64,000 nt of DNA, from NCBI RefSeq assembly GCF_900114995.1, contig NZ_FOUX01000003.1, forward strand, positions 124,001-188,000. The letters run 5' to 3'. The position numbers and the translations under genes were made by a program. Source of the DNA: Chitinophaga sp. YR627. GTDB taxonomy: Bacteria; Bacteroidota; Bacteroidia; Chitinophagales; Chitinophagaceae. The notes under the pieces are model-generated. The model had not been told where the DNA came from, ran no database searches, and saw nothing but the letters and a program-made list of their open reading frames with translations. Below, piece after piece: positions 31,340-40,686 of this stretch; position 1 is the stretch's first letter; the number at the start of each line of letters is the position of its first letter.

Positions 31340-33067
31340 TTATTTAGTGATCGCAGCGATCTCCTTCTGTACAAAAGCTGCCAGTTCCTGCACATAAGCA
31401 GGGGAGAAGTCAAACTGAATACCCGCCGCTTTATACAGTTCAGGCAGGGTACGGGTACTACCCAGGCTGAGTGCATGCACATAATTATCCAGGGCCTGCT
31501 GCTTGTTCTCTTTGAACTGTTTCCACATCGCAATCGCTCCTAACTGCGCAATACCATATTCTATATAATAGAAAGGCACTTCAAACAGGTGTAACTGGCG
31601 CTGCCAGCCGATCGCTTTATAATCCTCCCAACCGCTCCAGTCCACTACACCGGTAGCAAATTCATCCTGTATAGCGACCCAGGCTGCTGTACGTTCTTCC
31701 ACCGTATGTTGTGGGTTTTCATACAGCCAGTGCTGGAATTTATCGATAATAGCGATCCATGGGAAGATAACGATCGCACGTTCAAGCTGTTGCAGTTTAG
31801 CCCTGCGCAGTTCTTCCTCATTGCTAAAGAAGATATTCCAGTAGTCCATGGTAAACAGCTCCATACTCATACTCGCCACTTCCGCGATCTCCATCGGATA
31901 CTCTTTGAAAGCACTCAGAGACAGATTATGACTCAGGAAGGAATGTACCGCATGACCACCCTCATGTACCATGGTCGTCAGGTCTTTCATCTGACCGGCC
32001 GCATTCATAAAGATGAAAGGCACCCCGGTTTCTGCCAGCGGACAGTTATAACCACCCGGTGCTTTACCCTTACGGCTCTCCAGATCCAGGCGTCCTAATT
32101 TTTGCATCACACGCAGACAGTTACCAAAGAATGGTCCCAGTTGGTCAAAACACTCAATCGCCTTGTTCACCAGCTCGTCTCCGGTCTGGAAAGGGGACAG
32201 TGGTTTCACACCCTGTGGTTCCGCATCGGAATCCCAGGGTTTCAGCACATCCAGCCCCAGTTTAGCTCGATGTTTCTCCTGCAGACTCTTTACCAGCGGC
32301 ACAATATGCTCCTTTACAGCCGTGTGGAACTGAAAACAGTCTTCTTTTGTGTAGTCGAAACGTCCGAGGTCTTCAAATTTATAATCCCGGTAATTGGCAA
32401 AACCGGCATTCTTTGCCACCTGATCTCTCTTGGTGATCAGGTTAGTAAAGAGCTGGTCAAGGGTGTCTTTATCTTCCAGACGACGCTTCGCCGTTTTGGT
32501 AAATACCTCCTCCCGCAGTTCGCGGTTGCTGTCTTCCAGGAAGCGGGCTGCCTGTTGCAGGGTATATTCCTGTCCATTTACAGTAATGGTCATCTTACCG
32601 GCAATAGCGCCATACTGCTGTGACTGCACACTCAGTTCTGCCATCAGGGGTACATTCTCTTCACGGAACAGTTTTACCTGTTTACGCACACTCCGCAGAT
32701 AAGTAGCATACAGCTCCTGATCCAGGTCTTTTACCCATTCACTGGCCAGCAGCTTTTTATTCAGCGCATCCGCGTAGGGCTGCAGTTGGGGCTGTATTTC
32801 CATACAGAAGTAGGCAAAAGCCTCTTCCAGGGATTTGTCGGTTGTATCGCAGGTCATGCGTATCTGGCGCCAGCAGGCATCCTCACTGATGACAGCCTCC
32901 AGTTCACTGATATCCTTCAGCCACTGCTCCAGGGCTGCTACACTTTCGAGCGGCCTTTGCCGCAACTCCTCAAAATATGGCTGCAATGCCTCCCACGTTG
33001 TTACCGTAAAGTCTTCGGGTAACAGTTTACGTGGCTGTTTCTCAATATTTGCGTCTAAAGTCTTCAT
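31340..33067 (-). CDS. M3 family oligoendopeptidase
   Basis: A zinc metallopeptidase of family M3 (thimet/PepF type) that degrades peptides in the cytoplasm. The zinc site HEGGHAVHSF (HExxH) is present, with the third-ligand glutamate in the region EYPMEIAEVASMSMEL. No signal peptide is seen. I start at 33067 (MKTLDANIEKQ). The frame remains open to 33154, but that extension spans a tandem 11-bp repeat and a possible -7 element (GGTCTTTG on the minus strand), so it is probably upstream sequence. The product is 575 residues, normal for the family. Confidence 0.92.
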   Translation of the reverse strand: MKTLDANIEKQPRKLLPEDFTVTTWEALQPYFEELRQRPLESVAALEQWLKDISELEAVISEDACWRQIRMTCDTTDKSLEEAFAYFCMEIQPQLQPYADALNKKLLASEWVKDLDQELYATYLRSVRKQVKLFREENVPLMAELSVQSQQYGAIAGKMTITVNGQEYTLQQAARFLEDSNRELREEVFTKTAKRRLEDKDTLDQLFTNLITKRDQVAKNAGFANYRDYKFEDLGRFDYTKEDCFQFHTAVKEHIVPLVKSLQEKHRAKLGLDVLKPWDSDAEPQGVKPLSPFQTGDELVNKAIECFDQLGPFFGNCLRVMQKLGRLDLESRKGKAPGGYNCPLAETGVPFIFMNAAGQMKDLTTMVHEGGHAVHSFLSHNLSLSAFKEYPMEIAEVASMSMELFTMDYWNIFFSNEEELRRAKLQQLERAIVIFPWIAIIDKFQHWLYENPQHTVEERTAAWVAIQDEFATGVVDWSGWEDYKAIGWQRQLHLFEVPFYYIEYGIAQLGAIAMWKQFKENKQQALDNYVHALSLGSTRTLPELYKAAGIQFDFSPAYVQELAAFVQKEIAAITK

Positions 33068-33147
33068 TTTACTAAAATAAGAAATTCCGGGGCAAAGACC
33101 TGAGATAGGAAATAAGAAGGGCTGATCTGGTATCTGACTATAGTCAT

Positions 33148-33180
33148 CTTTCATTGATCTTTCATTGATCTTTCGTTGCG
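33148..33180. repeat. 11-bp tandem repeat upstream of the M3 peptidase gene
   Basis: CTTTCATTGAT occurs twice in a row (33148-33158, 33159-33169) and a third imperfect copy (CTTTCGTTGCG) follows. It lies in the presumed promoter region of the peptidase gene. Confidence 0.6.
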
Positions 33181-33355
33181 GAACGAAGGAGTAACGGAGA
33201 ATAAGTATAGTCTGACTAATATAAAACGCGCGTCACCCGGGCGGGGTACCAGGCTAAAAACACCACATATCTGTAGTACAGACAATAAAAAACCAGACGC
33301 TGCATGCGATATACACACAGCGTCTGGCATTGGAAACCAATAAATTATCTAAGAA

Positions 33356-34006
33356 TTACTCTTCAGTCTTCTTTTTCTTAGGAGCAGCCTTTTTCTTAGG
33401 CGCTTCCTCACCTTCAGCAGCAGGAGCGTCTTCTTTCTTAGCTCTAGCCTTTTTAGGTTTTTCAGCCGGCGCTTCTTCAGTTGCTACTTCCTCAGCGCCT
33501 TCTTTAGCGGCAGCTTTCTTAGGTTTAGCAGCTTTTTTAGCTGGCTTTTCAGCAATTGCTTCATCAGCAGCAACTGCTACTTCTTCAGCCGCAGCTTCCG
33601 GAGCATCTTCAGCTACTTCTTCGAATCTCAGCAGATCGTTAGTCTTGAGGATGGCATACCATTTTACCATCTTCTTCATATCACTAACGTAAACCCTGTC
33701 TTCATCGAAAGAAGGAAACACGCTTTTGAAATAAGACTTGATAGCATTATTGTCAGCTTTGGTACCAACCGGAGCTGTTTTAGCTTCCTGGTCCTGCATG
33801 GCTTTAAATACTTCAGCCAGGTTTACATTTTCTCCGGTTGTAAACACCTCGATGCTTTCCAGCGGAGTAAAATTATGGATGCGGGAGCTCACAAATTTTG
33901 TGCTCTTGTCTTCCAGAGATCTTACGATAGCGCCATCCTGTTTGCTGGCAATTAATTGAAACAAACCACTCAAACCGGTTACTGCAACTATTTCTCTATA
34001 CTGCAT
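33356..34006 (-). CDS. DUF5606 family protein with Lys/Ala-rich tail
   Basis: The first 135 residues match DUF5606 of Bacteroidota: IVAVTGLSGLFQLIASKQDG, VRSLEDKSTKFVSSR and a helical part with YFKSVFPSFDEDRVYVSDMKKMVKWY. Function is unknown. The last 80 residues form a low-complexity tail, first Ala/Glu-rich and then Lys-rich with AKPKKAAAKE, PKKARAKKE and PKKKAAPKKKK, like histone H1-type tails. It could bind nucleic acid or other polyanions; this is inference. I start at 34006 (MQYREIV), two codons inside the longer frame (34012). An exact consensus promoter lies just upstream. Confidence 0.85.
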   Translation of the reverse strand: MQYREIVAVTGLSGLFQLIASKQDGAIVRSLEDKSTKFVSSRIHNFTPLESIEVFTTGENVNLAEVFKAMQDQEAKTAPVGTKADNNAIKSYFKSVFPSFDEDRVYVSDMKKMVKWYAILKTNDLLRFEEVAEDAPEAAAEEVAVAADEAIAEKPAKKAAKPKKAAAKEGAEEVATEEAPAEKPKKARAKKEDAPAAEGEEAPKKKAAPKKKKTEE

Positions 34007-34026
34007 GTTCAAATTTTTAAGAAGCG

Positions 34027-34056
34027 CAAATATAAAAAATCGTTTCTATCCGACAA
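34027..34056 (-). promoter_or_regulatory. Promoter of the DUF5606 gene
   Basis: On the minus strand: TTG (complement of 34054-34056), 19-base spacer, TATATTTG (complement of 34027-34034). Exact match to the consensus. Confidence 0.75.
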
Positions 34057-34122
34057 ATTGGAGAGGCTGTTCATTTAATTATTCTTGATAATTGACAAAA
34101 ACAACCTTTCTTTTTGACAGGA

Positions 34123-36720
34123 TCAACTATTTAACTTTTTTCCTAATACCAGCGGCAATTTCCATTGTCGCACCTGTCCACCGGGACTGATCACCTCGGC
34201 AAAGATGACGTATATACCTGTTACCAGCTCGCGGTTCCCGGCATCCCGGCCATCCCAGATCATATGCCCCTCAGCGGGCAGGACCGTATTTCTTTCTAAC
34301 TGCCTGACAGACCGCCCTTCCGCATCAAAAATCGTGACATTTATGACAAAACCCGGCGCCGGAAACTGATAACTGAGTACTGCCACATCCTCAAATCCGT
34401 CATTATCCGGAGAAAAAATATCCGGACGGACCGATAACATCCCCTGAATACTCCCTGTCGGCAGCTGCTGGGAATTCATCTTTCCGGGTGTCGCATATTT
34501 TGCCGATGCCGCCGCAGAATGCCAGTTATACTTATCCTGTGTAGGGGCATCTGCCTGTAACCGTTCCAGTGAAACACCCCTGGTATTACCGGCCAGGGAT
34601 ACATGCATTGCATCTGAATAATGCAATTCATCAATGATATTCCCGGCGGCGTTTAATAATACAACTATACCCTCCCCATTGATCAGTGCCGGCAGATTTA
34701 TTTTATAAATTCTTTCCGGTGATAAACAATCATACTTGCCACACAAAGCAGACGGGTCTGTGGTGAAAGCCGCATAAGCACCCGGCAATAATAAACGGGC
34801 AGTCCCTGATAAAGGAACCACTTCATCCGGCAGACCATCCGTTTTTCTTCTTGTCAGGAATAAACGGGAGAGATCAACCGCTTTACAGCTTCTGTTAAAT
34901 AGCTCCACAAACTCCGGCACACCGGAAGCCGGATCGTATAAGATCTCATTAAAGACGATATCAAAACTATCCGCTTCAAAAACCCTGGCCACCGCCAGAT
35001 CAGGCATAACGGTCACTTCCTGTCCGGTACAATCTTTCAGATCGGCTACCGAGATCTTATAAATAGTACCCGGCTGGAGTGGCGTACCTAATTGAAGGGA
35101 TACGTTATTATATAATGGCCCCTGTGCAATGACGCTATTAACAGACAAAGCCGGATCAAAATAATAATGGGCAGCAACACTTACATCCAGACTATCCATC
35201 ATACCTGAAAACGATAGTCCGACCGTCATACTATCAGGTGCATATGCATGTACCAATGATACGGGTGGAGGTAAATTACTTTGTCCGCTGACTGTATTCT
35301 GTTTACCAGGCGTAGCGCCTTCTTTTGCCAGTGAGGGTCGCCAGTTACTACTACCTGCACAGGGCCAGTGTACATCTACCATCTCAAGACTCCAGCCCCC
35401 TTTCTCTTTCACCGGATTATGATACCAGCTGCGGTCATATGCAACTGCATGTACCAGCGTGCCGCTATCATTACGAAGAATGATCATATCACTGTCACCA
35501 GGTGCGGGAAAATTACTGATGCCCATCACGGCAATATCAGTGGAAAACTGGTTCACAGATTGCCTGTCACATAATACCAGATAAGTATCCGGTGGAAAAA
35601 GATGGGCAGGTAATAGCACTTCTCTGCTACTGTTAGCCAGTCGCCAGTCTTTTAGCTGAAGCGTAAACGGACTATTATTCTTCAGCTCTACAAAACGCAC
35701 GGCCTGTAATCCTGCGGAAGGTAATGCTCTTGGGAGGAATTCATGTATCAGTACATCATATCCTGTAGAAAGGTAATACAGGAAAGATGCTCTTAGTACA
35801 GGTGCTGCATTACCTGCAGGATCCTTTATTCCACTCACCAATAAATAGCAGCTATCACCATTGGGAAATGGCTGTTCAAACTGCACATTCACACAGGAGG
35901 GATTATTATGCTCCTGCCAGATACGCAAGGGGATATTGTCTGTACCCGAAAGCTGGAAATTACGGTAGTCACGCAAACTATTGCTATCAGGTGTTTCACT
36001 GAAACAGCAGGTGATGGTATGGGCATTGATCAGCTGAACAGACAACAGCGATGGAGGTATGGTATCTGTGACAAGCGGACGGACAGATACATCATCAACA
36101 TAATGACGACCAAAGAAAGAAGCGGTAGACTGACGTATAGCGAATCCCATACAACGGGACGTGTTATACATATTATCTTTTGCTATACCTTCCCGGATAT
36201 AACCAGTGCCATCGCCATTTTCATCGGTCCACAATTCCCAGTTATCCTCCTTTCTGATCACTTTAATTTTTAATGTGGAAGAAGTATGATCGGTAATACC
36301 ATCACGCCCATCGATCAGCAGGACAGGAGGCAGGTTGCCATCTTTCCGGTAAAGACTGACTTCATCTTTTGTATTGCCAATGCGCACGAAATATCCTTTA
36401 GCACCTGGTCCGGAAAGGTTGGCGCTATCAGCGATAAGAAATACATCCGCATAATTAAGGGAGGAGGTATTGAAGTCCAGTTGCAGCCACCACTCCCATA
36501 TTGCATTACGGGCCAGCGAAGAGGTTGTGGAAAGATGGAATGTACTGCTGCTGCGTGGGAGGCGGCTACGGAGGCGGCCCTGATCTACTGTCCACGCAGT
36601 ATCTGTTCCCTTCCAGGCAACTGCTTCATTAATATACTGATAGTCAAAAGATTCGCTTACCTGAGCGCAGGAGAAAGATACCTGCATCAGCAGGCATGCA
36701 CAAACAATGGTAGTACGCAT
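34123..36720 (-). CDS. Secreted lamin-tail-domain protein with C-terminal FlgD-like Ig domain
   Basis: An 865-residue secreted protein. Residues 1-19 are a signal peptide (ending SFSCA). Residues of about 20-220 look like a LamG/jellyroll domain (WEWWLQLDFNTSSLNYADVF). Two lamin-tail domains follow: one near 330-490 (VLIHEFLPRA, RFVELKNNSP) and one near 590-740 (DIVFNEILYDPASGVPEFVE). Ig-like linkers lie between them. The last 95 residues (SPDNDGFEDVAVLSYQFPAP to WDGRDAGNRELVTGIYVI) form a FlgD/CHU_C-like C-terminal domain of the kind used for type IX secretion. The protein is probably surface-exposed or released. Its ligand is unknown. It is monocistronic and divergent from asd. Confidence 0.82.
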   Translation of the reverse strand: MRTTIVCACLLMQVSFSCAQVSESFDYQYINEAVAWKGTDTAWTVDQGRLRSRLPRSSSTFHLSTTSSLARNAIWEWWLQLDFNTSSLNYADVFLIADSANLSGPGAKGYFVRIGNTKDEVSLYRKDGNLPPVLLIDGRDGITDHTSSTLKIKVIRKEDNWELWTDENGDGTGYIREGIAKDNMYNTSRCMGFAIRQSTASFFGRHYVDDVSVRPLVTDTIPPSLLSVQLINAHTITCCFSETPDSNSLRDYRNFQLSGTDNIPLRIWQEHNNPSCVNVQFEQPFPNGDSCYLLVSGIKDPAGNAAPVLRASFLYYLSTGYDVLIHEFLPRALPSAGLQAVRFVELKNNSPFTLQLKDWRLANSSREVLLPAHLFPPDTYLVLCDRQSVNQFSTDIAVMGISNFPAPGDSDMIILRNDSGTLVHAVAYDRSWYHNPVKEKGGWSLEMVDVHWPCAGSSNWRPSLAKEGATPGKQNTVSGQSNLPPPVSLVHAYAPDSMTVGLSFSGMMDSLDVSVAAHYYFDPALSVNSVIAQGPLYNNVSLQLGTPLQPGTIYKISVADLKDCTGQEVTVMPDLAVARVFEADSFDIVFNEILYDPASGVPEFVELFNRSCKAVDLSRLFLTRRKTDGLPDEVVPLSGTARLLLPGAYAAFTTDPSALCGKYDCLSPERIYKINLPALINGEGIVVLLNAAGNIIDELHYSDAMHVSLAGNTRGVSLERLQADAPTQDKYNWHSAAASAKYATPGKMNSQQLPTGSIQGMLSVRPDIFSPDNDGFEDVAVLSYQFPAPGFVINVTIFDAEGRSVRQLERNTVLPAEGHMIWDGRDAGNRELVTGIYVIFAEVISPGGQVRQWKLPLVLGKKLNS

Positions 36721-36785
36721 GTCTTAAAAAAATTGGGTTGGTTTGGACAGAAATTTAGTGATTTTCTATGATTCTGCCGAAGACA

Positions 36786-36815
36786 TTGAAAACCGCAATG
36801 GTTGTGTTAAATTTG
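36786..36815 (+). promoter_or_regulatory. Promoter of asd
   Basis: TTG at 36786-36788, 19-base spacer, TAAATTTG at 36808-36815: exact consensus, with a predicted leader of about 25 nt. Confidence 0.75.
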
Positions 36816-36844
36816 CATTTCCAAAAAATTAAAATGTAAAAACA

Positions 36845-37834
36845 ATGAAAGTTGCCGTAGTAGGAGCTACCGGACTGGTAGGCTCAAAAATGTTACAAGT
36901 ATTGACCGAAAGAGATTTTCCGGTTACAGAACTGATTCCCGTGGCTTCTGAGAAGTCCGTTGGTAAGGAAGTAACATTTAAGGGCAAGCCTTATAAGGTG
37001 GTGAATGCAGATACAGCAATTTCCATGAAACCGGATGTGGCATTGTTTTCTGCTGGTGGCAGCACTTCTCTGGAGTGGGCGCCAAAATTTGCAGCAGCAG
37101 GTATTACTGTAATTGATAATTCCTCTGCATGGAGAATGGATCCTACCAAGAAGCTGGTGGTTCCTGAGATCAATGGTAAAACATTGACACCTGAAGATAA
37201 GATCATCGCAAACCCTAACTGTTCTACTATCCAGATGGTGCTTGTACTGAATCCTTTACATGATAAGTACAAGATCAACCGTGTAGTAGTTTCAACTTAT
37301 CAGTCAGTGACTGGTACAGGTGTAAAAGCGGTAGATCAGCTGATGAACGAGCGTCAGGGTATTGAAGGTGAAAAAGCATATGCACACCGCATTGACCTGA
37401 ACGTGATCCCGCAGATCGATGTATTTCTCGATAATGGTTACACGAAAGAAGAGATGAAGATGGTGAAAGAGACCGTGAAGATCATGGGCGACAGCAACAT
37501 CCGTGTAACAGCGACTACTGTACGTATCCCTGTGATCGGCGGTCACAGTGAGTCTGTAAACATCGCTTTTGACAATGAATTTGAGCTGGCGGAAGTACGT
37601 AGCATCCTGGAAAACACATCAGGTGTTATTGTGGTAGACGATCCATCCAAAGCACTGTATCCGATGCCAAAAGATGCACATGAGAAAGACGAAGTATTCG
37701 TAGGTCGTATCCGTCGTGATGAAACACAGGAAAAAACATTGAATATGTGGATCGTGGCAGACAACCTGCGTAAAGGTGCTGCAACAAATGCGGTGCAGAT
37801 AGCAGAATATCTCCACGCACAAAAGTGGATTTAG
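36845..37834 (+). CDS. asd: Aspartate-semialdehyde dehydrogenase
   Basis: Asd reduces aspartyl phosphate to aspartate semialdehyde with NADPH, in the path to lysine, threonine and methionine. It has 329 residues. The NADP-binding loop GATGLVGSKM starts at residue 7. The catalytic Cys126 lies in NPNCSTIQM, and the active-site histidine is in the segment RIPVIGGHSES. Substrate-binding residues near SAWRMDP are also present. It is a stand-alone gene with its own consensus promoter and terminator. Confidence 0.96.
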   Translation: MKVAVVGATGLVGSKMLQVLTERDFPVTELIPVASEKSVGKEVTFKGKPYKVVNADTAISMKPDVALFSAGGSTSLEWAPKFAAAGITVIDNSSAWRMDPTKKLVVPEINGKTLTPEDKIIANPNCSTIQMVLVLNPLHDKYKINRVVVSTYQSVTGTGVKAVDQLMNERQGIEGEKAYAHRIDLNVIPQIDVFLDNGYTKEEMKMVKETVKIMGDSNIRVTATTVRIPVIGGHSESVNIAFDNEFELAEVRSILENTSGVIVVDDPSKALYPMPKDAHEKDEVFVGRIRRDETQEKTLNMWIVADNLRKGAATNAVQIAEYLHAQKWI

Positions 37835-37907
37835 TAAAAAATAGCCGTCGACTTTATCCTTTCGGGTGATAATTTCGCGAACGTATAAACGATTTATTTA
37901 AACTGAT

Positions 37908-37937
37908 AAGAGCAAGTGTACCCACACTTGCTCTTTT
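37908..37937 (+). terminator. Rho-independent terminator after asd
   Basis: AAGAGCAAGTGT pairs perfectly with ACACTTGCTCTT around a three-base loop, followed by T's, 74 bp after the stop codon. Confidence 0.85.
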
Positions 37938-38064
37938 AGTATCGATTTGATGCGAAATAAGTATCACTTTAACAAAAATTACACAGAAGTAGTATTGCTT
38001 TATGGAAGATAAAATCCAATTTTGGTACTAATAATCCTATGCCAACTTACTGATTCCAAAAAAC

Positions 38065-38072
38065 TATCTTTG
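38065..38072 (+). promoter_or_regulatory. -7 element upstream of the 83-codon orphan gene
   Basis: TATCTTTG matches the -7 consensus and lies 63 bp before the ATG at 38135. The -33 TTG is absent. Confidence 0.45.
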
Positions 38073-38134
38073 TGAGCAAGTAAGGTGCCGAAAGAACTAA
38101 AAATTCTTAATTCCGTAAACACCCTTAAAGTCCT

Positions 38135-38386
38135 ATGAAAACCAACGCCAATCGTGAGCTTTTACTGATGCACAAATTTACTGAAGAGTGGAGTACTAAT
38201 TTTTCTTCACAGGTGTCCCGCATCATGAACATTGTGGATCAACATGATACACTGGACGGCATTATCCCGATCATTGAGGTAGCCAACGTGTATAATCAAC
38301 GTTTTGCGCACACTAAGACAGACAAGGAAAACCTGTTGAAGAACCGCAAGGCAAGACCATTCGAATTTCTGATCCACAAGAACTAA
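38135..38386 (+). CDS. Small soluble protein of unknown function
   Basis: An 83-residue protein I do not recognise. It has no signal peptide or membrane helix. It is rich in charged and amphipathic residues (LLLMHKFTEEWSTNF, IMNIVDQHDTLDGIIPIIEV) and ends in a basic segment (LLKNRKARPFEFLIHKN). Predicted structure is mostly helical. Support for it being real: a -7 element in front, a well-placed ATG, codon use like its neighbours and an inverted repeat after it. It stands alone between asd and DUF2461. Confidence 0.6.
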   Translation: MKTNANRELLLMHKFTEEWSTNFSSQVSRIMNIVDQHDTLDGIIPIIEVANVYNQRFAHTKTDKENLLKNRKARPFEFLIHKN

Positions 38387-38412
38387 TCCGTTGAAAATTA
38401 TTGTGCTGTAGT

Positions 38413-38464
38413 CATCTGCCGGCCGGTGAATGTGCCCACGGTCGGAAAATATGCCCGGCAGATG
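38413..38464. repeat. 10-bp inverted repeat after the orphan gene
   Basis: CATCTGCCGG (38413-38422) and CCGGCAGATG (38455-38464) are exact complements around 32 bases. There is no T-run, so it is not a standard terminator. The rest of the gap to 38590 has only a small CCGCT/AGCGG hairpin near 38535. Confidence 0.55.
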
Positions 38465-38590
38465 GTTATGCTGCTCACGTCTTGAAAACGGTGTTACTCC
38501 CAGAGAAAATTACAATGCATTGTGGCTTACCCATCCGCTAACAGCGGACAGTGACTAATGATAGTATTTTCACCCCGGGAAATTAACTAA

Positions 38591-39256
38591 CTATTCCAGA
38601 TCCAGTGCCCTGTCCATAAATTTGACAAAGGGTTGCATTACCGAAAATATTTTAAGGATCTCCCTGACTAATGCAGGCTGCAAAGCGGCATCGTCGGATA
38701 TATGATGCCATACGGTGAAGCTTTTCAGTTTCAGATATGCGATGGCGGGATTGTCCGGCAGATAGCCCTGTGGTGCTGTCTTTAATGATTCGCCTTCGAT
38801 CTTTCCGAAGTAGCGGATGAATTCCTTATTGGAAATGATCTGCTGAAATTCTTCGAAATTATAATCTATTTCCTGTCTCACTTTTTTGAGCACAGACGCT
38901 TCCGGCATCCACAATCCGCCACCGGCAAAACTATTCCCCCCAGGTTCGAGATGAAAATAATAACCAGGACGTGGCGTTTTACGGCCACCCGGCGCAAAAG
39001 ACGCGCCCATATTGGTTTTGTAAGGTGTTTTATCTTTTGAGAAACGGGTGTCTTTATAAATACGGAAAGTACAGTCTTTGACCTGGAGACCTATCAATAA
39101 AGGCTCCTGTTTAGCTAACCCGTCCAGGATCTGTTGTACTACGCTTTCGTAATCAGCTTTCGCATTTTGATAATCGGATTTATGCTCATCAAACCATACC
39201 TTATTATTATTCTTAGCTAATGATTTTAAGAACTTCAACGTGGGGGGCTGTAACAT
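38591..39256 (-). CDS. DUF2461 family protein
   Basis: A 221-residue protein matching DUF2461 (TIGR02453). Hallmarks are the N-terminal TLKFLKSLAKNNNKVWFDEHK, the central FRIYKDTRFSKDKTPYKTNM, and the segment GYYFHLEPGGNSFAGGGLWMPE. The family is widespread but without an established biochemical role. I start at 39256 (MLQPPTLKF); the frame begins six codons earlier at 39274. It is monocistronic on the minus strand. Confidence 0.88.
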   Translation of the reverse strand: MLQPPTLKFLKSLAKNNNKVWFDEHKSDYQNAKADYESVVQQILDGLAKQEPLLIGLQVKDCTFRIYKDTRFSKDKTPYKTNMGASFAPGGRKTPRPGYYFHLEPGGNSFAGGGLWMPEASVLKKVRQEIDYNFEEFQQIISNKEFIRYFGKIEGESLKTAPQGYLPDNPAIAYLKLKSFTVWHHISDDAALQPALVREILKIFSVMQPFVKFMDRALDLE

Positions 39257-39383
39257 GTAATCAGTTTTGTACACAAAATATAAAAATTATTTTCCCTTGT
39301 TCCAGTAATCTATAAATGCACTATGCCCTTCATCCCTGGCCGGAAAGCCAGGAACGAAGAGCGCAGGCAATAAGTTTTATTTA

Positions 39384-40466
39384 CTAGAAATGATATGTTG
39401 CAGCTAACAGCACACTTGGGGATGTAGCAGCAGGAGCCCCTGATTTCTTATTGAAGATATCTACAGATGCATTATCTACTCTGAATTCGGGTATAACCGT
39501 CAGGTTACCCACTTTATAATTCAGTGAAAGCGTACCGGCCACAACATGGCCGCCGCCGGCAGTAGCAAAGGTTTTAAGACCATCTTTATCATCGAAATAT
39601 TCACCACGTACGGTCAGTCCCAGTTTGTCATTGAAGTCAACATTGACATACAGTGCAGAGCCCCACCATTTTTTAGCAGATGCGCCGGGTTCCTTATCGC
39701 GGGTATCATTGTAAGTGCTGACAGTACCATTATATCCCAGCCCCAGTACAGAGCTGATCTGGTAGGTAGCAACGAAGTCGATCTGATGGTTCTGAATACC
39801 AGTAGTATCTTTTCCTTCCAGGTAATTGAGGTAGAGCTTCAGTGGTGCTTTGGTAGAGGAGTAGCCCAATTGTGCACCTACATATTTGTTATTGGTCCAG
39901 GAGGCGGACTTAAAATCAGTCGGATTGAATACGCCGATCATCGCTGTCCAGGCACTGCTGATAGTGAAATCAGCCTTTACACCGGTACTGAAGAAGGGAC
40001 CGTTGCTGAACATGTAACTCATGCTGTAGTTACGATTCAGATAAGCATCCAGCAGTTCATAGCCAACATGTGTACCAAAGCTACCCATGCTGATCTTCAG
40101 TTTGTCCAGCACCTGATAACCTATGTATAACTGCTTGATGGCCAGTTCGGCTGTATTTGTTTTATCGGTAGTCTCGTTATAGGAGAATTCAGCAGCCCTT
40201 TTACCAAAACCGAGGTCCGCTACGATGCTTCCCTTCTTGAATTCATGCTCGGCTTTGAGAGAGATCATACCCAGTTCAAAACTGTTGTGTGAGTTGGTGA
40301 AACTGGTCTTGTTGTCAGTGTTGTTGCCATTGAAATTATACCGGTAATATACGTCCGCGGACCCTGAGATCTTAACCAGCGGAGCTTGCGTCGTATCAGT
40401 AGCGGTCTGGGAATAGGCAATAAATCCCTGGCAGGCAGCAAATGCTACCAATAGAACTTTTTTCAT
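39384..40466 (-). CDS. OmpL-like beta-barrel porin (bbp2 type)
   Basis: A 360-residue outer-membrane porin with a signal peptide (residues 1-19, ending AYSQ). Repeated amphipathic strands follow (ISGSADVYYRYNFNG, SFELGMISLKAEHEF, KLKISMGSFGTHVGYELLDA) and a terminal strand ends in PSVLLAATYHF, with C-terminal Phe as in many porins. This is the putative beta-barrel porin-2 (OmpL-like) type. It directly follows amtB on the same strand in a pairing often seen in Bacteroidota, which suggests it lets ammonium or a small nitrogen solute cross the outer membrane. This link is inference. The 264-bp gap to amtB is rich in repeats. Confidence 0.8.
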   Translation of the reverse strand: MKKVLLVAFAACQGFIAYSQTATDTTQAPLVKISGSADVYYRYNFNGNNTDNKTSFTNSHNSFELGMISLKAEHEFKKGSIVADLGFGKRAAEFSYNETTDKTNTAELAIKQLYIGYQVLDKLKISMGSFGTHVGYELLDAYLNRNYSMSYMFSNGPFFSTGVKADFTISSAWTAMIGVFNPTDFKSASWTNNKYVGAQLGYSSTKAPLKLYLNYLEGKDTTGIQNHQIDFVATYQISSVLGLGYNGTVSTYNDTRDKEPGASAKKWWGSALYVNVDFNDKLGLTVRGEYFDDKDGLKTFATAGGGHVVAGTLSLNYKVGNLTVIPEFRVDNASVDIFNKKSGAPAATSPSVLLAATYHF

Positions 40467-40477
40467 GAAACGATATT

Positions 40478-40637
40478 TGGTTGATAAAATGGTGTGCGTG
40501 TGTTGTTTTCGAAGTTCTTTGCTCGTACTGTTCTATAGCCGGAAATGAAGGGAAAAGAATAGCTAATAATTATCCGGGAAGGAAAATCCTACATGGAATA
40601 ATTGAAATTGGTTGATAAAAAATTCTGGTTGATAAAA
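40478..40637. repeat. Three direct repeats of TGGTTGATAAAA between amtB and the porin gene
   Basis: The same 12-mer occurs at 40478-40489, 40609-40620 and 40626-40637. The last two are 17 bp apart. They could be binding sites for a nitrogen-responsive regulator controlling the porin gene. Confidence 0.6.
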
Positions 40638-40686
40638 TATAATTCTGTCTACGTTCTTTATTTCCCAGAATAATTATTAGCTATTC
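40557..40686. repeat. 17-bp inverted repeat flanking the direct repeats
   Basis: GAATAGCTAATAATTAT (40557-40573) is the exact reverse complement of 40670-40686. The enclosed 96 bases hold two of the three TGGTTGATAAAA copies. It may form an mRNA hairpin in the amtB-porin transcript or be a protein site. Confidence 0.65.
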
